From the NCBI GenBank assembly GCA_022702705.1, contig CM040427.1, positions 77,119,283 through 77,183,282 on the forward strand: 64,000 bases of DNA. Direction: 5' to 3'. The position numbers and the translations under genes are program-made. The notes under the pieces were generated by a model. The model searched no databases. It was given only the letters and a program-made list of their open reading frames with translations, and was not told where the DNA came from. Origin of the DNA: Papilionanthe hookeriana x Papilionanthe teres. Taxonomy: Eukaryota; Streptophyta; Magnoliopsida; Asparagales; Orchidaceae. This document shows positions 1-11,795 of the stretch, in pieces (positions within the stretch are counted from its first letter, which is position 1; every line of letters begins with the position of its first letter).

Positions 1-991
1 CTCTCTCTTATAGTCTTGAAATAATGTAAAAAAGGATCTAGTTTTCAAGATTTGAGTGAGATATCTATGCTCGCCTCACCTTTCAAGATGTTGAAACAAT
101 TTTAGAACGTATGATCCCATATTATTCATGATATTGCACAATCTGGTATAAGATCCTGAAATCCTAGTCTAAGGAGGGAAAAACAGAATGAGAGTCCCTA
201 GAGAGTCTAGAGCCGGGTGGTAAAAAAGATGGGATTGAGGATTTAATGAGGATAAGATTTCTACCCATGGGGAACAACTATATGACAGTGATGTGATGGG
301 TGCTCTTTGTCTCGATCATCAGATTTTGTCTTAAAAACTGTCGAATATATTTATTGTTGATCAAACGCTACTTCCAACTGGATCAGAGCACTTCGATCGA
401 TCGAATACTACATTGTCTTTTCAATGAGCGGATTTGTTCGAAAATAATAAAAAGAGAAGGGGCAGGTTGGATCTATTCAGGCGATCTGATTCTTTACGTA
501 AGAAGGCTTCGGTCCGTGTCCCGATATTTAAATATACAATAATCAATAGCCAAATACTCACAATAAAAAAAGGGCTTCTCACCATCAAGCTTATTCAAGG
601 TCTAAATAACTCAAAATATCTACCTCCTACTCCCAAACTCTCTTAACGGTCACCATCAACTAAAATTCCTTCCCAACATCAAAAATTATGTAGCTTATAG
701 TAAGCAGATTACAACCACTGAATCGCTCAACATCAATTATTGTATCTTTCATGTCCCTCGCAATGGTATGGTACTCCAGTTCCAAACTGACCTGCAGCCC
801 CACTTTTAATATCCTGTTAATTTTGCTATCAATTGACCAAATTGAAAAAATAACATTTGAGAGTGATCACCCAACTAATTAAGGGTCCCCCCATCAAGAA
901 TAACATTAATGGCTGCAGGCTTGGCTACACTACATTTGACACAACTCCTACTTAACTCACTTTAGCAGCTTCACTCGACATAGATCATTTA
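1..991. other. intergenic, nothing recognised
   Basis: AT-rich sequence with only short open frames (at most 80 codons). No domain, splice pattern, RNA gene or terminal repeat could be recognised. Confidence 0.5.
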
Positions 992-1212
992 GGCTTCGTT
1001 TAAAAGAGCTTCACATTCAGCAAAACTCCTTTAAAAATGACGTTCGTGGAATCGAAGCAAGAGATGAGTGACTCAAAACCGCAAAATAATGTAATTTCTG
1101 TAAATGAACTTTGGCTAACACTCGAGAGACACTCTTCCACTTCGTTTGAGTGAACATGCAGGACGCATTCGGATGAACGGGATGGAAGTTAAACGCGGGC
1201 TCAAACGAAACC
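992..1212. mobile_element. Tourist-like MITE (PIF/Harbinger type), 221 bp
   Basis: The ends are imperfect inverted repeats: the left end reads GGCTTCGTTTAAAAGAGC and the right end, read on the other strand, GGTTTCGTTTGAGCCCGC. The element is flanked on both sides by TTA (989-991 and 1213-1215), the three-base target duplication typical of PIF/Harbinger elements. It has no coding capacity. The family call rests on the TTA duplication and the GG..TTCGTTT terminus, which resembles Tourist ends; the match is imperfect, so this is an old copy. Confidence 0.6.
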
Positions 1213-2435
1213 TTATCCCTACTTTGGCAGTATTAATTGCATATGTGGAGGACCAATTTAAAGTGTGTTAAAAGCGAAATAAGGAGCACGGGAAAACAAG
1301 CCAAAAAAAAGGGCATTTGCATGCAAAGCACCCAATTACTATATATTTACACATATGACACTTAAAACTTTATTTTTTACAATTATGCCCATCAAATCGC
1401 TCATATGGCATCAAAATTATCATTATTTTTGACTTATAAAAAGTGAAACATATATTTTCTTGCATACTTTAGCTGACATGTGAACATTAAAATCTTAGTG
1501 TTTTAGCATGTAAATGTATAGAAATTGAGTGGTATGCACGTAAATGTTCCATAAGAAAAATAAAGAAAAAGTCTAAAGTGGAAAGTTACAACGAAAGGAG
1601 AGCTCACATGCACGTACATTGATTGGGTTCAATGGATATAAAGTAAACGTATTATTATTTTTATTTTAATAAAGTATCTTATTGTTATGTGATTTTTTTT
1701 AAGACGACGGTAGTATAAACTTTAATTAATTATTCATATATTATTTATTTGTCTCCAATAATTTTTTATTATTCAGCGTAAATATCAAGTCTTGTTATGA
1801 ATTCCAAAATTACAAAATGATCTAGAACTCTTATTTTAACAAAGTTACAGTCGAATTAATTCGATAAGATGGACACACTGACATCATAATTGGCCTAGCC
1901 CGAGTCAAATCAAGTCTTGTTCAAGCTTTTAAATCACTTTTTGAAGCTTTTGGTGTCAAATTTTAATTCAAATTTGACGAGTATATGGTCAAATAGAGTG
2001 TCCCAATGAAACGAATTCAACGAGTCCAAAATCACTTAATTCTGACATCGTAATACCCCTAAATGTTAATAAAACGCCATCCAATCGTGGGAATCTCTTT
2101 GGAGCGTCTGATGGAGTGCTTCGAAATCCTTTTATATTTGCAGCAGAGGCATTTTCATACATTATAAACAAAGCCCTACCCATTTCATGAGAGCGGACCA
2201 TGGAGAGGGACCTGGAGCTTCATGTGGACTTGAAGGAAAAGAAAAGGAGTCAATTTTCAATGTTGTTCTGGGCTAACTCAACAAACACTTACAGCTCCTA
2301 CACCTGTCGACCACCATTAGTCGGCCTCCGCCAACCACTAGTCGCCCCTACTTACCGCCATTGGTGGATTTTGTTGGGTAATGAAGTATAGTGTAACAAC
2401 ACATTCTGAATAAGATCCATGACATGCTTCGAAGA
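1213..2435. other. intergenic, nothing recognised
   Basis: AT-rich DNA without a convincing gene. A phrase at about 1460-1495 (a 'tcttgcatactttag' motif followed by 'tgacatgtgaac') recurs at 2754-2785, so the stretch shares a dispersed repeat with the hairpin region downstream. Confidence 0.45.
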
Positions 2436-2608
2436 CGGTGCAACGACGGGACCCAAAGATGGTACAAAGTCGTGCCACCAAAGACTACGCATTCATGCAC
2501 CCAAAGATGGTATAACGATGCACCTCAAAGATTGTATAATGATGTACTTTGAATAGTGTAACGATGCATCCCAAAGATAGTGTAACGATGCACCCCAAAG
2601 ATCATGTT
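2436..2608. repeat. 24-bp minisatellite, block A
   Basis: Tandem, imperfect units of about 24 bases built on GTGTAACGATGCACCCCAAA plus GATG. The last two units (around 2558-2605) are nearly identical and set the period; earlier units are degenerate. Short open frames here are by-products of the repeat. Confidence 0.75.
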
Positions 2609-2695
2609 AAAACTTAAAATGTAGACGTTAATGCAACAATTACTTCATTGCAATTGTTGTACTTCGTTGTTTTCTTGCATACTTTGGTATGTTGC

Positions 2696-2746
2696 ATCAT
2701 CTTAGTTTTAACAATTGTTGTACTTAGTTGTTAAAACTAAGATGAT
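2696..2746. repeat. perfect hairpin, 19-bp stem
   Basis: The left arm at 2696-2714 is the exact reverse complement of 2728-2746, with a 13-base loop between. A direct repeat of a 'tgttttcttgcatacttt' phrase lies on either side (about 2668 and 2750). It could be the core of a small foldback element; no target duplication was found. Confidence 0.7.
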
Positions 2747-2938
2747 AGTTGTTTTCTTGCATACTTTAGATGACATGTGAACTTTATTTTTTACAATTAC
2801 TTCCAAGCTAGGGGTAAACTTCTCTACAATCTCGAAAGGTCATTCACATTAATGTCGTAGGCACGACTATATTGGGATTGTCATCTCACATTTCATTTGA
2901 AAAGTTGATAGATTACGGCAAAATAATGTACCCCTGAT

Positions 2939-3140
2939 ATGGTGCTATGACGTGCCTCAAAGATGGACAACGATGAGCCCTAAAGATGGTGTAATGATGC
3001 ACTCTGAAGATGGTTTAATGATGCGCCCTATAAACTATGTAAATGGTGCACCCTATAAATGGTGTAATGATGAACTTCAAGGATTTTGTAATGATACACC
3101 CCAAATACGATGTAACGTCGCAGCCCAAGGATGGTGTAAC
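2939..3140. repeat. 24-bp minisatellite, block B
   Basis: The same unit as at 2436-2608 (GATGGTGTAATGATGCACCC variants) returns here in seven or eight degenerate copies, after about 330 bases that hold the hairpin. One array has therefore been split by an insertion, or has been duplicated. Confidence 0.7.
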
Positions 3141-3289
3141 TCCCTGTAATAATTGCTTGCAATCGTTGTACTCAGAATACGATAACCTTCTCTAAAATCA
3201 TGAAGTTCTCTTCTCAAAGCTTCCCCCTATGACCTATGACTTATGTGGTTTACTACAACAACATCCACTTACTACAACATTGGCGATCA

Positions 3290-3720
3290 ATTGATGCTAA
3301 TAGAGCCCACAGCTCATGCAGCTCCTAACTTCGGCATCTATGACCTACAAATATTATTACAACACATCACTACATGTTACTTGGCCAACTACAATCTATG
3401 TGGCTCATAGCTCATGCAGCTCCTAACTCTAGCTTTTGTGGCCTGCAGATTTTATTACAGCTTACCACTATAGCATATCTGACCAACTGCATCCCACGTC
3501 ATTCACAGCTAATGCAGCTCTCAACTCTGGCCTCCACTGACCACTAACATTATTGCATCTCGCCACTATGGCATATGTGACCAACTACGTCCTACATCAT
3601 TCACAGCTAGTGGAGCTCCCAACTCCAGCCTCTGTAGTCTACGAACATTATTGCAACTCACCACTACGTCCTACGTGATTTACAGCTCATGCAGCTCACA
3701 CCTAAGATTGTTGTGGCCAA
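3290..3720. repeat. 98-bp tandem repeat, about 4-5 copies
   Basis: The phrase AGCTCATGCAGCTC recurs, with changes, at 3311, 3409, 3507, 3605 and 3684. The first four are exactly 98 bases apart and the last is 79 bases on, so one unit carries a deletion. Each unit also contains a 'cctctgtggcctac...attattacaactcaccac' stretch. No coding function is evident. Confidence 0.8.
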
Positions 3721-4530
3721 CCGGCACTCCTGAAGACCACTAATGACCTACATGTCCAACTACTGCAATGGCTTTAATTACAATCTGTAGGACAAACATG
3801 TGCTACAATCTACAACACTCACAGCAGACTATTGTCTTCATAGCAACCTACAACCTTCATGGTCCATTATGATTATCGTTGTCAGAATATTATTGTACAA
3901 CAATTTTGGAATTCCATCTTTCGTGATTCAAAAGAGTAGATTTATATACTTAAATTTACGTAGTGGATTAATTTAATTAAGCCAGACCCATAAATTTTCC
4001 CATTTTCATGATTTTTCACGTAGAAATCACAGTATCTCCTTCGGCTATTTTTCTATTGTAAATGTGTTCCATCTCGTACTTCACTAAAACACTAATTTAT
4101 TACTCTACAAATCTTCTTCTTCTGACACATATTATTATTTTTTATTAAAAAAAATTACTAAATTTAATTTTCAAATTTATCCTGTTTTAATGAGTATTTC
4201 GTAACCTAGAAATTTTTCACTGTTCTCAATACGCAACGCAACATAGGATTCTTAATCAAAAGTAGTTGCAAGTTCCGTCAATAAACTTTAACCGTATATG
4301 CTTTTATAGAAATCAAAATTTTCATTTATTATTATCACGTGTGTTTTTATTGCGTTTTAACTTTATTTAGAAATATATAATTTATTTTAAAATATAATTT
4401 AGCAACTATTTAAATTTTTATAAAAAAAATTAGATATTTCCATAAACTTTTAAAATACACGAGAGTATTGTATGAAAATTTTTCACTAATTTTTTAAATA
4501 AAAAACAAAATAAAAATAAATATACATATA
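3721..4530. other. AT-rich spacer, nothing recognised
   Basis: Very AT-rich after 4080, with no open frame of note and no terminal repeats. It ends at the 3' terminus of the LINE that starts at 4531. Confidence 0.5.
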
Positions 4531-5963
4531 CAACAACAATAAGCCTGTATCCCGCTTGTGTCGGCTACATGAATCATCTCTTCATTGCGTCCTATTGAGA
4601 GTCATATTATCATTTAATTCTAATAAATTAAGATCATTTTTTAAATAATATGCTCTAGTCATTTTAGGTCTACCTCTGCCTTTCTTAACATTAGTCGAAT
4701 CTAAAACACGTAGTCTCCTAATCGAATCATCAAATGGTCGATGTCTAATGTGACTAAACCATCTAAGGTGACTCTCTCTAATCTCATCTGCCACCATAGC
4801 TGCACCAAACCTATCAAGGAATGTATTCATTTCCCATTGTCTCTAAGTGTCAAGACACTCATCCACCTAATCATTCTTATCTCAGCAACACTTAGCTTAT
4901 TTTATGCCTCTCTTTTAAAAGCCCACATTCTCTGCCATACAACATTGCAAGGCCCACCACCATCTTATAAAATTTATTATTCGGTCTGAGCAGTACTTTT
5001 CTATCACATAAAAGGCTACCAACCAACTTGAATTCTGCCAATAACATCCTCATCTATATCACCATCATTTTGAACAATAGACCCGAGATATCTAAAATGT
5101 TCACACGCTTTAATGATTTGATCACCTATAGTTACTCTACCACTATAACTACCACTAATAAAATTACTTTCCATGTATTTGGTTTTAGTTCTAATCAAAC
5201 GAAAGCCTTTACACTCCAATGTAGAACCCCATAATTCATTCATGAACTCTTTCTATAGTTTTATCCACCAGAAGGATATCATCAGAGAAAAGTATACATC
5301 AAGATGCATGCTCTTGTAAATGTCCAATAAGAGCATCCATAACTAAAGCAAAAAGGTATGGACTAAAAATCGACCTTTGATGTAATCCAATTGAAATATG
5401 AAATACTTGGTCAATCCTCACAAGTAATAGCTCCAATATACATATCATTAATGATTTGAATATAAATCATATCAAAAACAATCTTCTCTACACCTCTCCA
5501 AATGACTTCTCTTGAAATTTTATCGTACGCTTTTTCTAAATAAATAAAAGACATATGTAGAACCTCCTTATTCTCTTTGTAATTCTCCATCAAACCTCTC
5601 AATAAATGTATAGCTTCCATAGTAAACCTACCACTGGGCATATATCTAAATTGATTAGTAGAAATCTTTTTATCACATCTTAACCAATGTTCAATTACCT
5701 TCTCCTAAAATTTTAACGTATGACACAATAAATTAATTCCTCTAAAATTTGCACGCTCTTGTGCATCCCCTTTATTCTTAAAAATGGAAACCAAAGCACT
5801 CTTCCTCCACTCTTAGGCATCTTTTTTAGGTTTTAAAATAAAATTAAAGAATTTAATAAGCCCGAAACTTTAAAATCTTCTAAATATTTCTATACTTAGT
5901 TGGGTTAGTATCAGGTCATATTGATTTTCCACCCTTAGTTTTTCTTTAAAGCCTCATATATAC
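4531..5963 (-). mobile_element. RTE-type LINE, 5'-truncated, reverse transcriptase pseudogene
   Basis: Read on the minus strand this is the 3' part of an RTE-clade non-LTR element. In order it shows an EALK/PD segment near 5940, IFKNKGDAQ (about 5780), a fingers/palm region with STMEAI-like and FIYLEKAYDK motifs (about 5520-5620), the catalytic box as FSDD (about 5275-5295; family usually FADD), TKTKYME and YLGSIVQNDG (about 5100-5190), and the terminal RESHLRWFSHIRHRP...RGRPK segment (about 4670-4790). In-frame stops and at least two frame changes break it. It ends at 4531 in CAACAACAAT, a short-repeat 3' end common for RTE. It abuts the LTR homology beginning at 5964. Confidence 0.85.
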
Positions 5964-6812
5964 ACTAGAATTACCGGCACGAATCTCAAAGAAAACAAAC
6001 AACAAAAAATAAAAGATTCCCCCAGGGTAAACAGCCAACCAATAAGTCACTACCGATCAAGTGAAGCCGCGTCTTTAGACCAGGGACAGGTCAATGCTCT
6101 GGAGATGGTCCCTCGCCCGATGGTAACAAGATCCGCCAAGGGCAAGACATAATTTATCTTAGCAATAAGTCTAACTGGATACCTCACACAGGCATCGACA
6201 AGTTCCTCTTAAGACCTTGCAAATAGGGGTATCCTACTGAGGTGATGAACCAACTCGTTAGACGAGATGTATGCCCCGTATGACTCGAGCCAAAGAAACA
6301 AGTAAGATACGGTTCACCTGACAAAAATAATTCGACTCATCAGTCGACCAACTAACCATCAGAAGTGCAAGTAGAAACCTCTGATCGCGATTGAACAAAT
6401 GACCTTCTTTTGTTGCGGTAAATGAGATCGTTATTCGACTGAATGTCTCGGTCGACCAAACATGAGGCACAGTCGCCACCCAGTTGATCGCCTCACTCAG
6501 CCGCATTCTAACAGATTGACCAACCAATTACCTTCATATCAAAATTCAAATAGCAGTAACGATATCAAATAAAATCCATAAATTTTATTATAACATTAAT
6601 CATATTAAGAATAGTTTTCATAAATATTCCCTTCTTTCTATAATTTTACCAAATACATGCTTATAAATAAGAGATAAAAACAAGACCATAGGTGTGGACC
6701 ATTTGGACTCCACCAATTCCCTCTACGTTAACTCTCAATTCACTTTGTTCTTTCATTCACTCAACTCTTAACTCTTGATGCGTGTTCACGAAAGACATTC
6801 CAGGACCTAACA
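5964..6812 (+). repeat. left LTR (5' part missing) of the outer gypsy element
   Basis: From the 'cacgaatctcaaag' phrase to the terminal 'ggacctaaca', this stretch aligns base for base, with many substitutions, to 26433-27288. A TATA-like TTATAAATAAGA lies near 6660, about 150 bases before the end, as expected for plus-strand transcription. The 5' portion seen in the right copy (26265-26432) is not present; RTE LINE sequence lies directly to the left. Confidence 0.75.
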
Positions 6813-6902
6813 TCCTGAAAGGTGGTACGGTGAGCGTGGACATGCCCTAGATGAGAAGCAGGGATAACTACGAAGGAGAAACTTCCTAAAGGGAGATAAC
6901 AC

Positions 6903-7458
6903 ATATGGAACCAACCCAGTATAGAAACCACACAACCAGATGTCCAAGAGCAATTCCAAGGATTTCAAGCCCAAATGACTCTCATGATAGAGCAATTCAA
7001 GATCCTTCAGGTTGTAATCACCTTGAGGAATGACCTGGCACCTCTCTTGGAAGCGAAACCAGAGGGAGTTCTTCCTCAAAGTCCCCCACCACGAAACCCG
7101 CCTATCCAGCACAACCAGGTCAGCAACCAGTAGAAAGAGTGACAAGGCGAGTCCCAACACACCGACACAACCATATATGAGCAGTCAGACAGGGGATGAC
7201 AAGAATGGATGCGAGTGCCTGTCTAGTTGGTTGTAGTGAGGGGGAGGTCTTTACTTGTCAAATGAAAGAGGTGATACATTTACCAAGGCGAAGGATTCCT
7301 TGCCTAAATTCCTAAATGAGAGGACTGATCTGATCGACCACGTGGTCCACGTCGTATCATTCGAATCATTCATTGGTCTACTCCAAATTAACAACCCAAT
7401 AATGAGTCATCTCTTCTAACGACCCTGAAAGAGTCGACCATTCGGTGGTTCAACGGTC
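6903..7458 (+). pseudogene. Ty3/gypsy gag, broken and truncated
   Basis: One frame gives a Q/P-rich N-terminal stretch (QEQFQGFQAQM... to PPPRNPP, 6933-7134) ended by TAG. A shifted frame at about 7320-7458 gives VVHFESF-like and TLKESTIRWFNGL, the conserved gag capsid motif (LKG.A..WFN.L). At least one frameshift and two stops are present, with no start codon in the capsid frame. The gene stops abruptly at 7459, where TGTTGATGCACCCC begins a different element inside the WFNGL codons. Lineage (Tat) is inferred from the companion ORF near 23838. Confidence 0.65.
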
Positions 7459-8894
7459 TGTTGATGCACCCCCGGCGTGTGTTGTTTTTCAGCATGTTTT
7501 ATGTTCGTAAGTACGAGCACGCACTAGAGGTTCTACGCAAGTATACGTATCATTCAAGTAATACAGGGCTCTAGTGGAGTCCTATTTATCAATCCCACAG
7601 GGAAGCGAGGTAAGAGGACCTTAGTCAAATTCTAGCCTACTACTATCAGACTTTAATTTGGAAGGTCGATTTAAGTGGTTTTTCTAAATAAGTACTCCTA
7701 AAGGTAAGCTTAAGTTTAAAACAACTAATAACTACTCCTAAATGAAAATATTAATTAAAAAGATAACCCTTGCTAGATGAATTGGTTTGGAGAATTTTAA
7801 GATGTTAAAAACTATTATTCTTATGTAGTGAATTGGATAATGCATAGGAATGAGATACATTAAATATTGTATGTGTCAAATAGGAGCAATCATATTCTTT
7901 ACCCGAGTGTTATAAAGAACATTGGCTAATCCTAGGTTTAGTCCCTAAATTTGTGGTTAGACTAGGAGGATACTGGCTCTCGCTTCAGAGCTCCCACTTA
8001 TCTTCTCCTGAAGGCTAACTCTCGCTTTAGTTTTCAAATACTAGGACTGAATTAGGGATTTTAATCTGTCACCCTAAAATCTCCAAATCTATGTTCATCA
8101 AATTACATTTCCCTATTTATTTACACCCAACCCCCATGAACTTCACCATCCATGGAATTTGAATGTGGTTCCACTTTATTGACAATTACACCGCCCTCTC
8201 GGATCTTAGTGCAATTACAACGAATTTTAACACTACAATGGGCCCTTATTGCAATGTAAATGAAGTACAAGTAAAAACCATCATATTTATAATTAAAAAT
8301 TCTTTTAGCATGCATCCCAATATCCTAAACATGAATCCTACTCATTACAAAAGACAAGTAGAATGACAACAATGACATAATCTTCTTATGCCACTATTCC
8401 AAACAAGAAGAAATAGTAAGAAAAGACATCACAAAGCACGAAGAAAATACAACGAAGAACTTCATTACATCAAAGAAAATCCACTAAAAAAGTGTTTACA
8501 AAATCATAAGATAATGAAGAACATAATACTTAACTTTTTCCCTTTAAAAGAAAGATGAAAATCTCTCCCACAAAGTCTCCTGCTAATCCATGCAATGCTA
8601 GAACATTCTCTTACATATTCTCTCAAAATCCTCTCACCAATCTCTCAAAAATGTAGATATCTACATCTTTACTCCTATTCTAAGATCTCTAATCATTCTT
8701 TAGGTTTTTCTACTCACACACAACACTTTTTCTGACATAAAATCATTATAATATAGTGTAGGGACGAATTTCCCAAGAGGTGATTCAAGAAACCTTCCAA
8801 AAAGCATCCAAATTCAATGTATATGGCTAATAACCATCCCTAGCGTCGTTTTGGGTGATGTCCACCCAAAATCACGACTCTCAAGTTTTTGGCG
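7459..8894 (+). other. Athila-type 5' LTR/leader region
   Basis: Begins TGTTGATGCACCCCC and soon shows 'cgcaagtatacgtatc...caagtaatacaggg...ccacagggaagcgagg', a run that I recognise as recurrent in LTR/leader DNA of plant gypsy elements. Otherwise it is AT-rich and non-coding (open frames at most about 67 codons). The LTR 3' boundary is not visible because the inverted repeat intervenes. Confidence 0.5.
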
Positions 8895-9667
8895 TCGTCA
8901 GCGCCCATTCTGTGTAGTTGCACTGTTTTGCTTCGTTTTAGCTCTGTTTTGCCCTGTTTCAGTTGTGTCGTGTTCCTAACAGGTAGCCCTACAAAATAAG
9001 CATGAAAACAAACTTTCTTTAAAGTGTAATTTCATTCAAAAATATGTAAGAAGTGTACAGAAAATTAAGCATAGAAAGACATATTGAAATGTGTTAAGCC
9101 AAAATTTGCCTTCTTGCTCATTTTTTCTCCAAATTGCACCGTTTTTGTTTCTTTTTCTCTAAATGTCCATTTTATTGTACCTAAAACCAAAAACATACAA
9201 AATACATTTCTTTAAAGTACAATATCATTAAAATTAAATATAAAATATATATGAAAAATCAAGCATTTTTTAGCGTGTGATCCAATGAACATTTGATAGC
9301 TTTTTAATGTCTTTTTCATACCTATTTTTGATGATATTACACTATAAAGGAAAATATTTTGTATGTTTTTTTTGGTTTTAGGAACAAGAAATGACTTTTG
9401 GAGAAAAGGAAAAAAATGAAGTAATTTAGAGCAAAAATGAGTAAAAAAACAAATTTTGGCCTGACACATTTTGAAAAGTCTTTCTTTGCTTAATCACCTT
9501 TACACTTTTAATGCGATTACAATTTAAATAAATGTTGTTTTTATGATTATTTTGTAGGGTTATCTGTTAGGAACGTAACGCCACTGAAATGGGGCGAATC
9601 GGAGCTGAAACGGAACCAAACGAAGCAAAACGGTGGAGCTGCACAGAGTAGGGCGTCGGACAGCGCC
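8895..9667. repeat. long inverted repeat, arms about 380 bases, centre near 9290
   Basis: The left arm begins 'cagcgcccattctgtg' and the right arm ends in its diverged complement 'agtagggcgtcggacagc'. Clear paired blocks are 'gttttgcttcgttt' with 'aaacgaagcaaaac', 'gttcctaacag..agccctacaaaataa' (8976-9004) with 'ttattttgtagggtta..ctgttaggaac' (about 9547-9576), and 'cctaaaaccaaaaa' with 'tttggttttagg' (about 9180 and 9370). The arms differ by scattered substitutions and small indels. A transcript would fold into a long hairpin. It may be two inverted copies of Athila leader DNA or a foldback element. Confidence 0.8.
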
Positions 9668-9759
9668 CTATCCAGCACCGAACTGCACCAGCATCCAGAA
9701 AGCACGAAAATTCAATGGAAAATAACGCCGGACAGCCCAAACAGCCCTACAAAATTGTG

Positions 9760-11795
9760 TTCCTAAGAAATGAGGAGTGACTGTTGACGTAAATGATCGA
9801 AATGAAATTATACCGACAAGACAATTCACTTGTTGGTGAATATGTATTGATTATAGAAAATTAAACGCCGCCACCAGAAAAGATCATCTTCTTTTACCAT
9901 TTTTAGACTAAATGCTAGACAGACTTGCTGGACACAAGTACTATTTCTTTTTAGATGGATATACCGGTTATCACCAAATACCTATTGCTCCTGAGGATCA
10001 AGAGAATACTACATTTACTAACCTTTATGGAACTTTTGCTTTTAGAAGAATGTCTTTTGGATTATGTAATGCACCTGCAACATTTTAAAGATGTATCCAT
10101 ATTTAGCAAATTAATAGATGATGGAATAGAAGTGTTTATGGATGGTTTATCAGTATTTGGAGATTCATTTGATGCATGCGTGTGCAACTTAGAAAAAGTT
10201 TTAGAGGTATGCGAAAGAACAAATTTAGTCCTAAACTGGGAAAGTGTCAATTTATGGTTGCAGGAGGAATTGCACTTTGGCATAAAATACCTGAATATGG
10301 CATGGAAGTGGATCCTGCAAAAATTCAAATAATAAAAATATTACCACCTCCAACAACTTTGAGAGGGATAAGAAACTTTTTGGGACATGTAGGATTCAAC
10401 ATGTGATATATTAAAGACTTTTCAAAAATTACTAAGCCTCTATGCCAACTTTTGAAAAAAGATAGAAAGTTTAATTTTAACGATGAATGCTTAAAAGCTT
10501 TCGATCTATTGAAGGAAAAATTAATCGTTGCACCATTAATAGTTTCACCTGACTGGGAGAAACCATTTGAATTAATATGTGATGCTAGTGATTATGCTAT
10601 TGGAGTTGTTTTAAGGCAAAGACATGATAAAATGCTTAAAGTTATATAATACGCTGGTAAGACTCTTACTGATGCTCAAATTAATGACACAACTACTGAA
10701 AAAGAATTATTAGCGATCGTTTATGTCTTTGAAAAATTTAGATCTTACTTAATTGGAGCTAAATGTATAGTGCATAGTGATCATTTTGCTATTAAATATT
10801 TAATGCAATAGAAGGATGCAAAGCCAAGACTGATTCGATGTATACGTTTAATGCAAGAATTTGATTTTGAGATCGTTAATAGAAAAGGGGTCGATAATCA
10901 AATAGCTGATCATTTATCTAGACTTGAACATCCAACTTTAGATGATTTTGAAAAGGAAATCACTGAAACTTTTCCTAACGAGCAATTATATAATATTATT
11001 GAAGGAAATTTACCCTGGTATGCTGATATTGTGAACTCATCATTACTAATATTTTACCACCTGACTTGATAATGCAACAGCAGAAAAAATTTAAGCATGA
11101 TACTAAATTTTATTTCTGGGACGATCCTTATCTATATAAGCAATGTAAAGATCTTATTACTAGAAGATGTGTGTCTTATGAAGAAACTGAAAGAATTATT
11201 CGAGAATGTCATAATTCTGAATTTGGAGGATATTTCAGAATTGATAAAACTACACATAATATTTTGTAATATGGATTTTATTGGCCTACAATTTTTAGAG
11301 ATGTTTATAGATTTATCAAAACTTGTGATCGATGTCAGAGGATAGGCAATATATCTAGAAGAAATGAAATACCTCTAAATTTTACTTTGGAAGTTGAAAT
11401 TTTTTATGCTTGGGGATTAGATTTTATGGGACCACATATATTTTCATTTGGAAATATATATGTACTGATTATTATTGATTATGTATCAAAATGGATTGAG
11501 GCAATAGCTTTACCTATGTGTGACGCTAGAAGTGTTTCGAGGTTTTTAATGAAAAATATTTTCACAAGATATGAAATGTATAGAGTAATCATCACTGATG
11601 AAGGATCCCATTTTAAGAATAATCTAATTCAGAGATTGGGGAAAAAATATAATATTATGCATAGAATCTCTACATTATCATCCCCAAATTAATGATTTAG
11701 CAGAGGTATCTAATCGTGAAATTAAACAAATTTTGGAGAAAGTCATTAATCCTGAGAAATTAGATTGATCTGCTAGACTAGACATCATCGCTTTA
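9760..11795 (+). pseudogene. Athila-type pol: reverse transcriptase, RNase H and integrase N-terminal and core domains
   Basis: RT starts near 9835 with CIDYRKLNAATRKDH, then FFLDGYTGYHQIPIAPEDQ (first catalytic Asp kept) and FGLCNAPATF. The second catalytic box reads FMDG instead of FMDD, so the last Asp is lost. RNase H follows with CDASDYAIG, EKELLAI, HSDH and ADHLSR. Integrase shows the HHCC finger ending CDRCQR, then WGLDFMGP, ITDEGSH and the Asn-Asp-Leu-Ala-Glu version of the NGQAE box. At least six in-frame stops (for example after PFLD, APATF, MLKVI and YLMQ) and one frameshift near 10100 make it non-functional. It is cut at 11795-11800 by the nested insertion and resumes at 19306. 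Confidence 0.9.
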
